From the NCBI RefSeq assembly GCF_004337365.2, contig NZ_CP044016.1, positions 2,418,001 to 2,482,000 of the forward strand: a DNA stretch of 64,000 bases. The letters are read 5' to 3'. The position numbers and the translations under genes are program-made. This document shows, one piece after another, positions 9,111 through 18,484 of this stretch. Below the pieces are notes generated by a model, which was not told where the DNA came from, ran no database searches, and was given only the letters and a program-made list of their open reading frames with translations. The first letter of the stretch is position 1. Every line of letters begins with the position of its first letter. The DNA is from Rhizosphaericola mali. GTDB taxonomy: Bacteria > Bacteroidota > Bacteroidia > Chitinophagales > Chitinophagaceae.

Positions 9111-11497
9111 CGCTTCACCGTTCGCAAACTTTCTATAATAATCAAGCTACAAGTTAGTACCGAAATAGCCACTCCAACTATCAAATAATATATCCAATTA
9201 CTATGAATACGATAAACGAAACTGTGCAACCATTTACTTGTAAACCAATAAGCAATTGGCCACGCAATAATATTTCCAAGAACAAGAATCATGGAATATT
9301 CTTTTATTAATAAATACAAAACTTTACCAACATCAGCACCCAATACTTTTCTAATCGCAATTTCTTTTTTACGTTTTGCCAAGGAATAAGATACAATACC
9401 AGAAAGTCCTAAGAATATGATCAACAAATTGAGAAATGATGCGACACCAAAAGCCTTTTTTAACTGAATCTCTGTTTTATATAAGGAAGCAAATGTGTCA
9501 TCCATAAAAGTATAGTCAAAAGGAGCATCTGGTGATACTTCTTTCCATTTCTGCTGAATATTTGCTATTGTTTTACTTAGATTTTGATTAACATTCAGTT
9601 TTATAACTAGAAACCGATAAGCTATAGCATCACGAACATCAACGATAGCAATAGGTCCTATTGCTTCATGAAGATTTTCAAAATTATAGTCCTTTATGAT
9701 TCCAGATACCGTGACTTTGATTCCTTGTAATGTGGTCAGTTGCGTACCGATTGCATCATCAATAGACAATCCTAATGCACGTGCTGTTTTTTCATTAATT
9801 ACAATTTGTCCTGGCACATAACCTTCTAATCCCTTACGAAGAAATGAACCCCTAAGCATTTTCATTTGGAATGTAGTTGCATAATCTTGATCTGCTTGAA
9901 AAAATGGGGTCACAATGGGTTTATCAGAACCATTGATCGGCATTAAATCAATAGTACTATTATTTGGCGTATTATCCGGAAGATTAAAAGTCAAGGATAC
10001 CGACTTTACATCCGGTAGATCGAGTAAAGATTTCTTTATGGATTCCATTTTTTGCAATCCAGCGGTATCCCATTGTTTTGGAAACGCAGAAACAACCATC
10101 AACTGTTCCTTGTCGTAACCGAGGTCTTTAGCGAAAATATAATTGATTTGAGTAGATATTAACCATGCACTGATACAAGCAAAAATTCCCAAGCTGAATT
10201 GCAATATAAGTAATACTTTCCTCAACAAATTACCGTTGTTATCTAGTTGCAAAACACCTTTTACGGACTGAACGGTTTGCAAATTACTTAACCAAAACGC
10301 AGGATAAAGTCCTGATACTATTCCAACAAATAAAACTAGTAAAATTAAATACCCAATTTCAAAGAAATGGAAGAACCAAATATGTGGTAAAATCGATGAA
10401 AACATTTGAGAAAAATAAGGACGTAGCAACTCATAAAAAAACAAAGAAAATATACCAGAAATGACCGTCAACAATATAGATTCGGTCAAAGAATATATTA
10501 CGAGTTGTTTTTTACTACTTCCAAAAACTTTTCGCATTCCAATCTCTCTCAATCGTGATGAAGAGGTCCCAATATTGATATTGACAAAATTAAAAACTGC
10601 CATAAGTAATATAAACAAAGCAATCAAAGACAAAGTAAGTATCATCTTATTGACAGCACCATTGTTATCTTTCAGATAATAATCTTTTATAGGAACAATT
10701 TCTACGGTTAAATTAATTTGTATATAGTTGGAGGTATATTTTTTTAAAATTTTCTTTACAGCATCATTCAAGATTTTCACTGAAATATTCGGGCTTATTT
10801 CAATCATACCGATGCCTGTATTATTCCAATTTAAACTTGGATCAACGATATTGGGATAATATCTATTTCCAGCAGTCGGAACAAAAACACTATAACCTTT
10901 AATATCAATAATATTCAAAACCGAATTGTACGGAATATCATCCAATACCGCAGTTACAATATATTGCTGAGATTCTCCAGACTTTAATGTACGAATAGAG
11001 AGGGGTCGGTTTATTGCATTCGTAGTACCATATAGTTTTGTCGCCATTGAGGCGGTAATAACAGCAGAGTTATTGTCTCTAAAAGCCTGTTTTGCATTCC
11101 CATACAAAACGGGCAATCCATACATTGAAACTAAGGAAGTATCGCCAATTGCAATATCTTCTTTAAAATGTATATTTCCATTGGAGACTACATTTGTGAC
11201 AGGGTTAAAACGATAATAATTGTTTACAAGTTCCGGGTATTCGTCTTTCAATATTTTTGCAAGAGGAGGCAATGTTGTGATAGCCAGTCCCATTTCTTTT
11301 TGCTTCCATTTACTTTTTAAAACATATTGATTGTTTATATTTTTCAAATTACGATTAACATTGAATTGGCTGAAAATATAGATGCCAATCAATAAAGAAA
11401 ATGTAATACCTAAAGAAAGACATAAAAGGTTTATTAAAGTAAAAAACTTATTTTTTACAATATTCCGCCAAGCTGTTTTCAAATAGTTTTTGAACAT
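9080..11497 (-). CDS. MacB/FtsX-type ABC transporter permease P5 (divergent member)
   Basis: About 805 residues from the ATG at 11497 (a TTG lies at 11503). The start MFKNYLKTAWRNIVKN and tail NPVKSLRSE are shared with P4. The core is the least conserved of the array: the second coupling motif is KKEIAIRKVLGADVGK (A instead of G) and the first is REIGMRKVFGSSKK. The loop after the first core reads FWLSNLQTVQSVKG in place of the usual SSFKPVKVLKG. The combination of conserved ends with a divergent body suggests that an older, different permease acquired paralog-like ends by recombination, or that the ends were homogenized. Spacing to both neighbours is 29 bp. Confidence 0.91.
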   Translation of the reverse strand: MFKNYLKTAWRNIVKNKFFTLINLLCLSLGITFSLLIGIYIFSQFNVNRNLKNINNQYVLKSKWKQKEMGLAITTLPPLAKILKDEYPELVNNYYRFNPVTNVVSNGNIHFKEDIAIGDTSLVSMYGLPVLYGNAKQAFRDNNSAVITASMATKLYGTTNAINRPLSIRTLKSGESQQYIVTAVLDDIPYNSVLNIIDIKGYSVFVPTAGNRYYPNIVDPSLNWNNTGIGMIEISPNISVKILNDAVKKILKKYTSNYIQINLTVEIVPIKDYYLKDNNGAVNKMILTLSLIALFILLMAVFNFVNINIGTSSSRLREIGMRKVFGSSKKQLVIYSLTESILLTVISGIFSLFFYELLRPYFSQMFSSILPHIWFFHFFEIGYLILLVLFVGIVSGLYPAFWLSNLQTVQSVKGVLQLDNNGNLLRKVLLILQFSLGIFACISAWLISTQINYIFAKDLGYDKEQLMVVSAFPKQWDTAGLQKMESIKKSLLDLPDVKSVSLTFNLPDNTPNNSTIDLMPINGSDKPIVTPFFQADQDYATTFQMKMLRGSFLRKGLEGYVPGQIVINEKTARALGLSIDDAIGTQLTTLQGIKVTVSGIIKDYNFENLHEAIGPIAIVDVRDAIAYRFLVIKLNVNQNLSKTIANIQQKWKEVSPDAPFDYTFMDDTFASLYKTEIQLKKAFGVASFLNLLIIFLGLSGIVSYSLAKRKKEIAIRKVLGADVGKVLYLLIKEYSMILVLGNIIAWPIAYWFTSKWLHSFVYRIHSNWIYYLIVGVAISVLTCSLIIIESLRTVKRNPVKSLRSE

Positions 11498-11557
11498 AAT
11501 CAATGATTAAAAAATGAAAATGAATTTTATTCAGAACGAAGACTTTTGACTGGATTT
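11459..11557. repeat. 99-bp junction repeat, copy 2 (P5-P6)
   Basis: Spans the P5 start, the gap and the P6 end. Three substitutions relative to 9012-9110. Shows that at least one permease gene moved by unequal crossing-over or duplication in register. Confidence 0.9.
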
Positions 11558-13896
11558 GCTCGTGCGGCTTTTATGGCCTGAAAACTCACTGTCAGAATAG
11601 TAATAAACAAGGCGACAAAAGCACTTATAAAGAAAACGCCAATATTGATATTGACATGATAGTCATAATTCCTTAGCCAATTACTTAAAAAATAATAGGA
11701 TACGGGAACAGCAATCAAGCAACTAATCCCCACTAAGACTATAAAATCTTTAGACAAAAGCATCCAAACCTGTTTTACGGAAGCTCCTAAAACTTTGCGC
11801 ACACCAATTTCTTTTGTTCTTTGCTCAGACGTATATGCGACTAAACCAAACAAACCGAGACAAGAAATCAATATAGCGAGTGTTGCAAATAAAGCCGCCA
11901 GCTTGCCAATAAGAAATTCAATATGGAATTTAGCATCGTATTGTTCATTGGAGAATAGAAAACTATAAGGAAATGAAGGACTATATTTGTTGAATATATC
12001 GGTCAATTGAGCAACTGCATCTTGTGTAGAAACATGAGGCGATAAACGATAAATAATGTTGTCATTAGGTCGTGGTCCACACAAAAACATAGTGGGATCC
12101 GCAGATTTAAATGGTGAAAGCATTAAGGCATCCTTGACAACTCCTACAATAGTATATTTATCATCTTGCCAAGTGATACTTTTACCTATTGGATCATTAA
12201 TTCGCATTTTACGAAGCGCAGATTCGTTAAATACAACACTAGTACTATCCATTCCACTAGAAAAATTTCTTCCTTGTAGAAAGTCCATATTCAAAGTCTG
12301 AAAATAATTCTCCGTAGTCTCAATAGTCCCCATTTCAATCGTTTCCCCATCCGTTTTTCCTGGCCACTGATCAATATCCGAATGCCACTCAATATCCGTT
12401 GCAGGGCTTGATGCGCTTGTCACAGATGTAGCAATGCCTTTTTGGATTATTTCATTTTTAAGTGCGTTGTAATTTTTGCTTAAATCCTCATTCATATTGG
12501 TTGTCATCAACTGATCCAAACTATAACCCTTTGGTCTATTTTTGGCATATTGTATTTGCTGAAAAATAACGATAGTACTCACAATCAATGCAACGGAGCA
12601 ACTGAATTGTACAACGACCAATATTTTTCTTGATAAAGAAGACTTTCCACCTTTCAATGTACCTTTTAGTACCTTGGTAGGATTAAAAGAGGATAGATAC
12701 AATGCAGGTCGACCACCAGCTAAAATAGTAGTTAGCAATAATAATGTTGCCATCACCAACCAAAAGTATACATTGCTAAACGGTATTGTAATTTTGGATT
12801 CTGTTAGATTATTGAAAAAAGGCAATACAATCCAAACTATCAAAAAAGCAAGTACAAATGCCAATAATGTAAGGACAAATGCTTCTAATAAAAATTGTAC
12901 AACTAAATCTCTTTTCCTAGAGCCGATAGCTTTACGCACGCCAACTTCTTTCGCTCTTCCTTCAGACCTCGCAGTTGTAAGATTTACGAAATTGATACAA
13001 GCGATTATCAATACCAAAAAACCAATAATGGTAAACATTTTGACATATTCCAAAAAGCCGCTGGTATCTTTTCCATTTAGATAATTGGAATACAAATGCC
13101 AACGAGCTATGGGTTGAAATGTGATAAAAGAATTCATCGCATTCAAACTTCCGACTTCCGTACGTTCAATATTTCTAATTTTCGAAGCGACCTGTGCATA
13201 ATCAACATTCGCCTTTAATTTCACAAATATTTGTCGGTTGTTCATACCATAGCTACTCAATCCATCTTTCTCTAGTTTTGGATTCATCGCATAAGCATAA
13301 GAACTAGGAACAATATAACTAAATTTGAAACTAGCGTTATCAGGTATATCCTTCAATATGCCTGTCACTTTTAAATCATGTTCATTATCAAAGCGAACAG
13401 TTTTATTCATCGCGTCATCCTTACCAAATAAAGATTTCGCTAAAGACTCGGTAACAACTATAGAATAAGGATCACTGAAAACTTTATCTGCATTACCTTC
13501 TACAAATGGATATTGAAATATTTTTAAAATATCTACACCCGAAATAGCTCCTTTGGCATACAATTTTTTATCCCCAACAACCAAACCATGGTTATTCACC
13601 CAATCACTTTCAGCTAGATATTCTATTTCCGGAATTTGTGTGCGTAATTCATAAGCAAGTTTCAAAGAGGAAGTTTGAAAAGTGAGCGTATCTCCATTAC
13701 TATTAAAATTTCTCTGCACGCGATAAACTGATTCATATTGTGGTAGAAACTTATCATACGTATATTGATTATACACCCATAGTCCAATGAGCAGCGCAAC
13801 AGCCATCCCTAGTGCCAATCCACAGATATTGAGAATACTATAACTAAAAGTTTTGGTAATATTTCGCCAAGCTGTTTTTAAATAATTTCTAAACAT
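11527..13896 (-). CDS. MacB/FtsX-type ABC transporter permease P6
   Basis: 789 residues beginning MFRNYLKTAWRNITKTFSYS. N-terminal helix at about 20-42, first FtsX core with KEVGVRKAIGSRKR, second core with KEIGVRKVLGASVKQ, tail NPVKSLRSE. It is the first permease downstream of the S41 peptidase gene, 26 bp after that gene's stop. The 3' end carries the second copy of the 99-bp junction repeat (11459-11557), which also covers the P5 start. All key structural segments are intact, so this is not a decayed copy. Inner membrane; the substrate cannot be read from sequence. Confidence 0.92.
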   Translation of the reverse strand: MFRNYLKTAWRNITKTFSYSILNICGLALGMAVALLIGLWVYNQYTYDKFLPQYESVYRVQRNFNSNGDTLTFQTSSLKLAYELRTQIPEIEYLAESDWVNNHGLVVGDKKLYAKGAISGVDILKIFQYPFVEGNADKVFSDPYSIVVTESLAKSLFGKDDAMNKTVRFDNEHDLKVTGILKDIPDNASFKFSYIVPSSYAYAMNPKLEKDGLSSYGMNNRQIFVKLKANVDYAQVASKIRNIERTEVGSLNAMNSFITFQPIARWHLYSNYLNGKDTSGFLEYVKMFTIIGFLVLIIACINFVNLTTARSEGRAKEVGVRKAIGSRKRDLVVQFLLEAFVLTLLAFVLAFLIVWIVLPFFNNLTESKITIPFSNVYFWLVMATLLLLTTILAGGRPALYLSSFNPTKVLKGTLKGGKSSLSRKILVVVQFSCSVALIVSTIVIFQQIQYAKNRPKGYSLDQLMTTNMNEDLSKNYNALKNEIIQKGIATSVTSASSPATDIEWHSDIDQWPGKTDGETIEMGTIETTENYFQTLNMDFLQGRNFSSGMDSTSVVFNESALRKMRINDPIGKSITWQDDKYTIVGVVKDALMLSPFKSADPTMFLCGPRPNDNIIYRLSPHVSTQDAVAQLTDIFNKYSPSFPYSFLFSNEQYDAKFHIEFLIGKLAALFATLAILISCLGLFGLVAYTSEQRTKEIGVRKVLGASVKQVWMLLSKDFIVLVGISCLIAVPVSYYFLSNWLRNYDYHVNINIGVFFISAFVALFITILTVSFQAIKAARANPVKSLRSE

Positions 13897-13922
13897 ATGA
13901 TAATCGTTTATAAATGTTCAAA

Positions 13923-15305
13923 CTACTTACCATTTAAATATTGTAACGCTCTTTCCAATACAGGATCCTTACCTTTTATAAAATCATCCACCGTAGGTTT
14001 GACCTCAATATCAGGAATCACTCCTACACCTACAAATTCACGACCATCAGGATAAGTATCTTTTTTTGTACAAATACGAGCTCCGCCTCCTGGCAAATCC
14101 AACATCAAAGGTTGTCCTGTACTGCCATAGGAACGCTCTCCAATTTTTTTAAAATGCTTTTGACCATCTGCAGATATTAAAAAATCTTCGGCGGCCGATG
14201 CCGTATTATGTCCAATCAAAACGGCAGTAGGCACGACTACACGTTTCGGTTCAAGCGTATTCGTCCACGGTTGATAATCTTTACTTAAAGAATCAATTAA
14301 CAGGTCATGGTTTGCAAGCCAACATTTTGTATTCCAACTATTTCCAACAGTATCTTTTTCTGTTACATATTTACCCCAAGCCTTGAAAGCAGCGAGATTT
14401 TCGCGTGTATAGTATTTAGCATGAGGTAATAATGTATCATTCGTTAGATAACATAAAATAAAAATACCAATACCTGTACTACCTCCACCATTATTTCGCA
14501 AATCCAGAATTAAGGATTTTGCTTTCTTTAATTCTGATAATTTCTCTAAAAACATAGTATCAATCTTTTCATTTCCAAATGAGTTGAGTGCTAAATAGGC
14601 GACATCATTAGGATACCATTTTAGTTCTAGAAGAGGTTTATTAGTTAAAGAAGGATAATATGCAGTATCAATAGTTCTTTCATGTGTTAATGTCAAAGGA
14701 AATATTGTACCATTTGGTCTTTTAAGTTTTATTTTATAAGACGTTCCTTGCAAACCAGCAATTACATTTCTTATCGCTTCGTCTTCTCGAACATAATCTG
14801 TTGAGGAAGATACATATGGCATTACATTCTTTTGAATATACTCGGCAGTAGGCAATCCATTCACTTCAATTAACTCCGAGCCGATAGGTATTTCTTTTAT
14901 GCGTTTTTTTAAAGTGTAGTTGACAATTGCATGTCCACCAACATTTTTAAAACCCATCCAATATTCACCAAACATCATTGTTAGTGTATTATTTACAATA
15001 GCAGTATCTGTTGACCAAACGCCGGTGTGTCCATCATTCAAAAAAGCGCAAAAGCGTTTCATTAACTGCCAATAATCATAATCATTTTGGGTAGTCGACA
15101 CTTGTTCTATCATAGAATAATACAGACTATCCCAACTATTGCGATTAACTTTATTTAGATAAACAAAATTGTAGTTTACTTCTTGCCAAAACTTGGACAA
15201 TCCATATACTTTATCACTTACAGATAACTTATTTGGGATAGTATACTGTGCATTAACAGAACAAAGAGCACATAAGAAAGCTAATAAAAAAAGTACTTTT
15301 TTCAT
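13923..15305 (-). CDS. S41-family (tricorn/IRBP-like) serine peptidase, exported
   Basis: 460 residues with a signal peptide (MKKVLFLLAFLCALCSVNAQ). The motif LNDGHTGVWS near residue 90 matches the HT region of tricorn/IRBP-type S41 peptidases. A central region (about 130-200) could be a degenerate PDZ-like domain. LILDLRNNGGGSTG is the S41 oxyanion region, and HNTASAAED places the catalytic Ser at residue 370. The lysine used as base by C-terminal processing peptidases is replaced: the site reads GERSYGSTGQP with Arg391, as in S41 branches that rely on a Ser/His/Glu-type arrangement (family knowledge, not shown here). The gene is embedded between the ABC ATPase (9 bp) and P6 (26 bp), so co-expression with the transporter is likely. 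A role in trimming exported or periplasmic peptides is inference. Confidence 0.85.
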   Translation of the reverse strand: MKKVLFLLAFLCALCSVNAQYTIPNKLSVSDKVYGLSKFWQEVNYNFVYLNKVNRNSWDSLYYSMIEQVSTTQNDYDYWQLMKRFCAFLNDGHTGVWSTDTAIVNNTLTMMFGEYWMGFKNVGGHAIVNYTLKKRIKEIPIGSELIEVNGLPTAEYIQKNVMPYVSSSTDYVREDEAIRNVIAGLQGTSYKIKLKRPNGTIFPLTLTHERTIDTAYYPSLTNKPLLELKWYPNDVAYLALNSFGNEKIDTMFLEKLSELKKAKSLILDLRNNGGGSTGIGIFILCYLTNDTLLPHAKYYTRENLAAFKAWGKYVTEKDTVGNSWNTKCWLANHDLLIDSLSKDYQPWTNTLEPKRVVVPTAVLIGHNTASAAEDFLISADGQKHFKKIGERSYGSTGQPLMLDLPGGGARICTKKDTYPDGREFVGVGVIPDIEVKPTVDDFIKGKDPVLERALQYLNGK

Positions 15306-15314
15306 ATTTATTTT

Positions 15315-15992
15315 TTAGATCAATATATTTTCCATTACAGTCTGTCCATCCAACATGCGAATGATGCGATGACTAAACTGCGCATCGTGTTCACTATGTG
15401 TCACCATGATGATAGTTGTTCCTTGTTCGTTTAATGAGGTTAAAAGTTCCATTACTTCTCCCCCATTTTTAGAGTCTAGATTACCAGTCGGTTCATCCGC
15501 CAGGATTAGTTTTGGTTTGTTTACGACCGCTCTTGCAACAGCAACACGTTGTTGTTGACCACCAGATAATTGTTGTGGATAGTGGTTCTTACGATGCATA
15601 ATCTGCATTTTATCTAAAGCTGCTTCGACCCTTTCTTTACGTTCATCTCCTTTGATACCAGTATAGATCAATGGCAATTCAACATTTTCATAAACCGTCA
15701 ATTCATCAATCAAATTGAAACTCTGGAATACAAAACCAATATTGTGTTTACGTAGTTCAGAACGTTGACGTTCATTGAAATGTGCTATTTCCTGTCCATT
15801 AAACAAAAAGCTTCCACTATCAGGATTATCCAATAATCCTAGAATATTTAACAACGTCGACTTACCACATCCAGAAGGCCCCATAATGGCTACAAATTCG
15901 CCATCTTTTACCTCCACGGAAATATCATTCAACGCGGTGGTTTCTATTTCTTCCGTACGATATATCTTGTTAAGATTTTTTATAGTTATCAT
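15315..15992 (-). CDS. ABC transporter ATP-binding protein, MacB/LolD type
   Basis: 225 residues, complete ATPase. Walker A GPSGCGKST (38-46), Q-loop Gln90, signature LSGGQ (142-146), Walker B LILADEP (162-168), D-loop NLDS and H-loop His199 are all present. The sequence is typical of the MacB/LolD/FtsE class that energizes FtsX-type permeases. It is the only ATPase in the visible 25.7-kb operon, which has nine permeases, so each permease probably docks with the same ATPase dimer (inference). A 99-bp gap, the largest in the operon, precedes it and holds a five-unit 7-bp tandem repeat. Cytoplasmic, membrane-associated. Confidence 0.96.
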   Translation of the reverse strand: MITIKNLNKIYRTEEIETTALNDISVEVKDGEFVAIMGPSGCGKSTLLNILGLLDNPDSGSFLFNGQEIAHFNERQRSELRKHNIGFVFQSFNLIDELTVYENVELPLIYTGIKGDERKERVEAALDKMQIMHRKNHYPQQLSGGQQQRVAVARAVVNKPKLILADEPTGNLDSKNGGEVMELLTSLNEQGTTIIMVTHSEHDAQFSHRIIRMLDGQTVMENILI

Positions 15993-16003
15993 TGTATTTT
16001 GAA

Positions 16004-16038
16004 TTATGAGTTATGAATTATGATTTATGATTTATGGG
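16004..16038. repeat. 7-bp tandem repeat (TTATGAN x5)
   Basis: Five consecutive 7-bp units TTATGAG, TTATGAA, TTATGAT, TTATGAT, TTATGGG on the plus strand. They lie in the 99-bp gap between the P7 stop (16092) and the ATPase start (15992), so within the leader of the ATPase message. The rest of the gap (16039-16091) shows no hairpin followed by a T-run. Confidence 0.8.
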
Positions 16039-16091
16039 ATTTGAGTAGTGAGGTTTGAGATTTTATTCCTCCTACCTTAGTAATCCTTACC

Positions 16092-18464
16092 TTACTCCGT
16101 TCGTAATGATTTAGTTGGGTTGGCTCTTGCAGCTTTTATTGCGAGAAATCCTACTGTGAGAATGGCAATAATTATGGATAAAAATCCTGCAAGGAAAAAT
16201 GCCCAGATTGGCACATTGATACGATATTGGTAGCCGATCAACCATTTATGCATGGCAAACCAAGCAATAGGCACAGCGACTAACAATGAAATAACCACTA
16301 ATTTTAGAAAATCTTTAGATAAAAGTGTAGCTATGCCACCTACAGAAGCGCCTAATACTTTGCGTACACCAATTTCCTTGGTTCTTGCTTCTGCCATATA
16401 AGCAGCCAATCCAAACAAACCCAAACAGGAAATAAAAATCGTTAATCCAGAAAATAGAGAAGTTAACTTTCCTGTTCTTTTTATTCCCATAAATTTCCTA
16501 GCATAGCTTTCATCTACAAAACTATAATCAAATGGATAATCTGGATTATATTTTTTAAAAACGGTTTCAATTTTAGCAAGATTATCCGATGTACTATTAG
16601 AAGGATTTAATCTATAATGAATAACACCAAACCAAGATTTAGGCCCAGCTATGAGCATCGGTCCTACTTTTTCCATAGGAGATTCAATAATAAAATCCTT
16701 AACGACTCCGACAACTCTCCATTGCTCATCATCACCGTTTTTTACTAAAGTACCTATTGGATTCTTTAATCGCATTTTCTCTACCGCAGTTTCATTAAGA
16801 AGTATAGCATTACTATCGGTTGGATAATGATAAATATCGATATCTCGTCCTTGAACGATTTTAGTACCTAAAGTTTGGGAAAAATCTGCATCTGCAGAGA
16901 ATCTTCCAAAATCCAATTGGTCGTCTTCCTTAGTACTTCCTGGCCAAGAATATCCCCATCCATCACTATTTCTAGTGGTAATTGGGGACATAGATTTAGT
17001 TACAGAAATGACAGCATTACTATTTAATAATTCTTGACGAATAAGTGGATAATTTTTAGTTATATCACCCGTCATCCAAGTAAATGCTAAGGCATCTTGC
17101 TGATATCCTTTATCTCTATTTTGTACATAGTTAATTTGTCGACCAATTATTATAGTGGACACTATTAATACGATAGCAAACGTAAACTGTGCCACGACTA
17201 AAACGGAGCGAGGATTAATCGCTCTATTTTGCTTTTTGAACGTTCCTTTTAAGACTTTAACAGGACTAAATGAAGAAAGAAAAAATGCAGGATAACTACC
17301 CGCCAATAATCCAGTAAATATTATAAATACAATGGCATATATCCAAAACCCTAAATTACCAAAAGGAATAGTTAAATGTTTACCAACTAGGGTATTAAAA
17401 AATGGCAATGCAACTAATACAAGTATGATGGCAATAAGAAAAGATACTATTGACAATACGATACTTTCTGTCATAAACTGTAATACTAATGCATATTTTC
17501 TAGCACCAACTACCTTCCTTACGCCTACTTCTTTCGCGCGTTTTTCACTACGTGCGGTACTAAGATTCATAAAATTAATACATGCAATTAATAAAATCAG
17601 ACCTGCAATAATAGAAAACATACGTACAGTCACGGCATTACCTGCTACATATTGTCCATTGACACTATTGCTATTCATATAAACTTTAGACAGAGGATAA
17701 GCAAAAACTTGGGTAGTGGAAGGATACTGAGTACTTTTTGTATGATTGACGGTAACATATTTTAACTTCGAGTTGAATGAATTCAAGTCTACATTTGGTT
17801 TTAGTAAAATATACGTCTTAACTGAATTATTTCCCCAATATTTATCATCCTCATTTAGTTTGGTTAGATAAGTCCACGGCAATAAGTAATCGAATGAAAA
17901 TGTAGTATTAGGACCTAAATCCTTTAGAACAGCACTAATTGTAAAAATATCTGATGAATCAATTTTTATGGTTTTACCCATAGGATTTTCATTTCCAAAA
18001 AATTTCTTTGCAAATTTTTCTGTTACCACTACTTTATTTATGGCATCTAAAGCAGTGTTTGAATTTCCATAAAGCATAGGAAAATCCAAAATTTTCAAGA
18101 AACTAGAATCCACATGAAAACCATTAGAGACAAACTTTGTTTCCCCTTTGGAAAAAAGAAATGTAGCGTAAGAAGCTCTAGACATTTCTTCAATTTCAGG
18201 TAACTCTTGTTTCACCGTAGGTCCCAGAATTTTCGGAGTTGTATTCCAAGCCCAGAGTTCGCCACTAAACTTATCCCGATTATTTAAGGTATAAATACGG
18301 TCAATCTTTGAATAAAAGCGATCCATACTTACCTCATTAATTACCCACAATATGATTAATATCGTACTCGCCATACCAATAGCCAAACCCAATATATTAA
18401 GTGTAGCGTATCCCTTGTTTCGAAGGAGGCTTCTAATCGCCGTTTTGAAATAATTTTTAAACAT
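16092..18464 (-). CDS. MacB/FtsX-type ABC transporter permease P7
   Basis: 790 residues. The N-terminus MFKNYFKTAIRSLLRN and the C-terminal 130 or so residues, ending NPTKSLRTE, are nearly identical to P8, while the two periplasmic domains differ. First coupling motif KEVGVRKVVGARKY, second KEIGVRKVLGASVGG. The tail NPTKSLRTE separates the P7/P8 pair from P2-P6, which end in SLRSE. It starts 20 bp after the P8 stop and is followed by the ATPase. Intact two-unit architecture with about eight predicted helices. Probably a recent duplicate of P8. Confidence 0.93.
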   Translation of the reverse strand: MFKNYFKTAIRSLLRNKGYATLNILGLAIGMASTILIILWVINEVSMDRFYSKIDRIYTLNNRDKFSGELWAWNTTPKILGPTVKQELPEIEEMSRASYATFLFSKGETKFVSNGFHVDSSFLKILDFPMLYGNSNTALDAINKVVVTEKFAKKFFGNENPMGKTIKIDSSDIFTISAVLKDLGPNTTFSFDYLLPWTYLTKLNEDDKYWGNNSVKTYILLKPNVDLNSFNSKLKYVTVNHTKSTQYPSTTQVFAYPLSKVYMNSNSVNGQYVAGNAVTVRMFSIIAGLILLIACINFMNLSTARSEKRAKEVGVRKVVGARKYALVLQFMTESIVLSIVSFLIAIILVLVALPFFNTLVGKHLTIPFGNLGFWIYAIVFIIFTGLLAGSYPAFFLSSFSPVKVLKGTFKKQNRAINPRSVLVVAQFTFAIVLIVSTIIIGRQINYVQNRDKGYQQDALAFTWMTGDITKNYPLIRQELLNSNAVISVTKSMSPITTRNSDGWGYSWPGSTKEDDQLDFGRFSADADFSQTLGTKIVQGRDIDIYHYPTDSNAILLNETAVEKMRLKNPIGTLVKNGDDEQWRVVGVVKDFIIESPMEKVGPMLIAGPKSWFGVIHYRLNPSNSTSDNLAKIETVFKKYNPDYPFDYSFVDESYARKFMGIKRTGKLTSLFSGLTIFISCLGLFGLAAYMAEARTKEIGVRKVLGASVGGIATLLSKDFLKLVVISLLVAVPIAWFAMHKWLIGYQYRINVPIWAFFLAGFLSIIIAILTVGFLAIKAARANPTKSLRTE

Positions 18465-18484
18465 AAGAGAAGTTATAATTGTGA

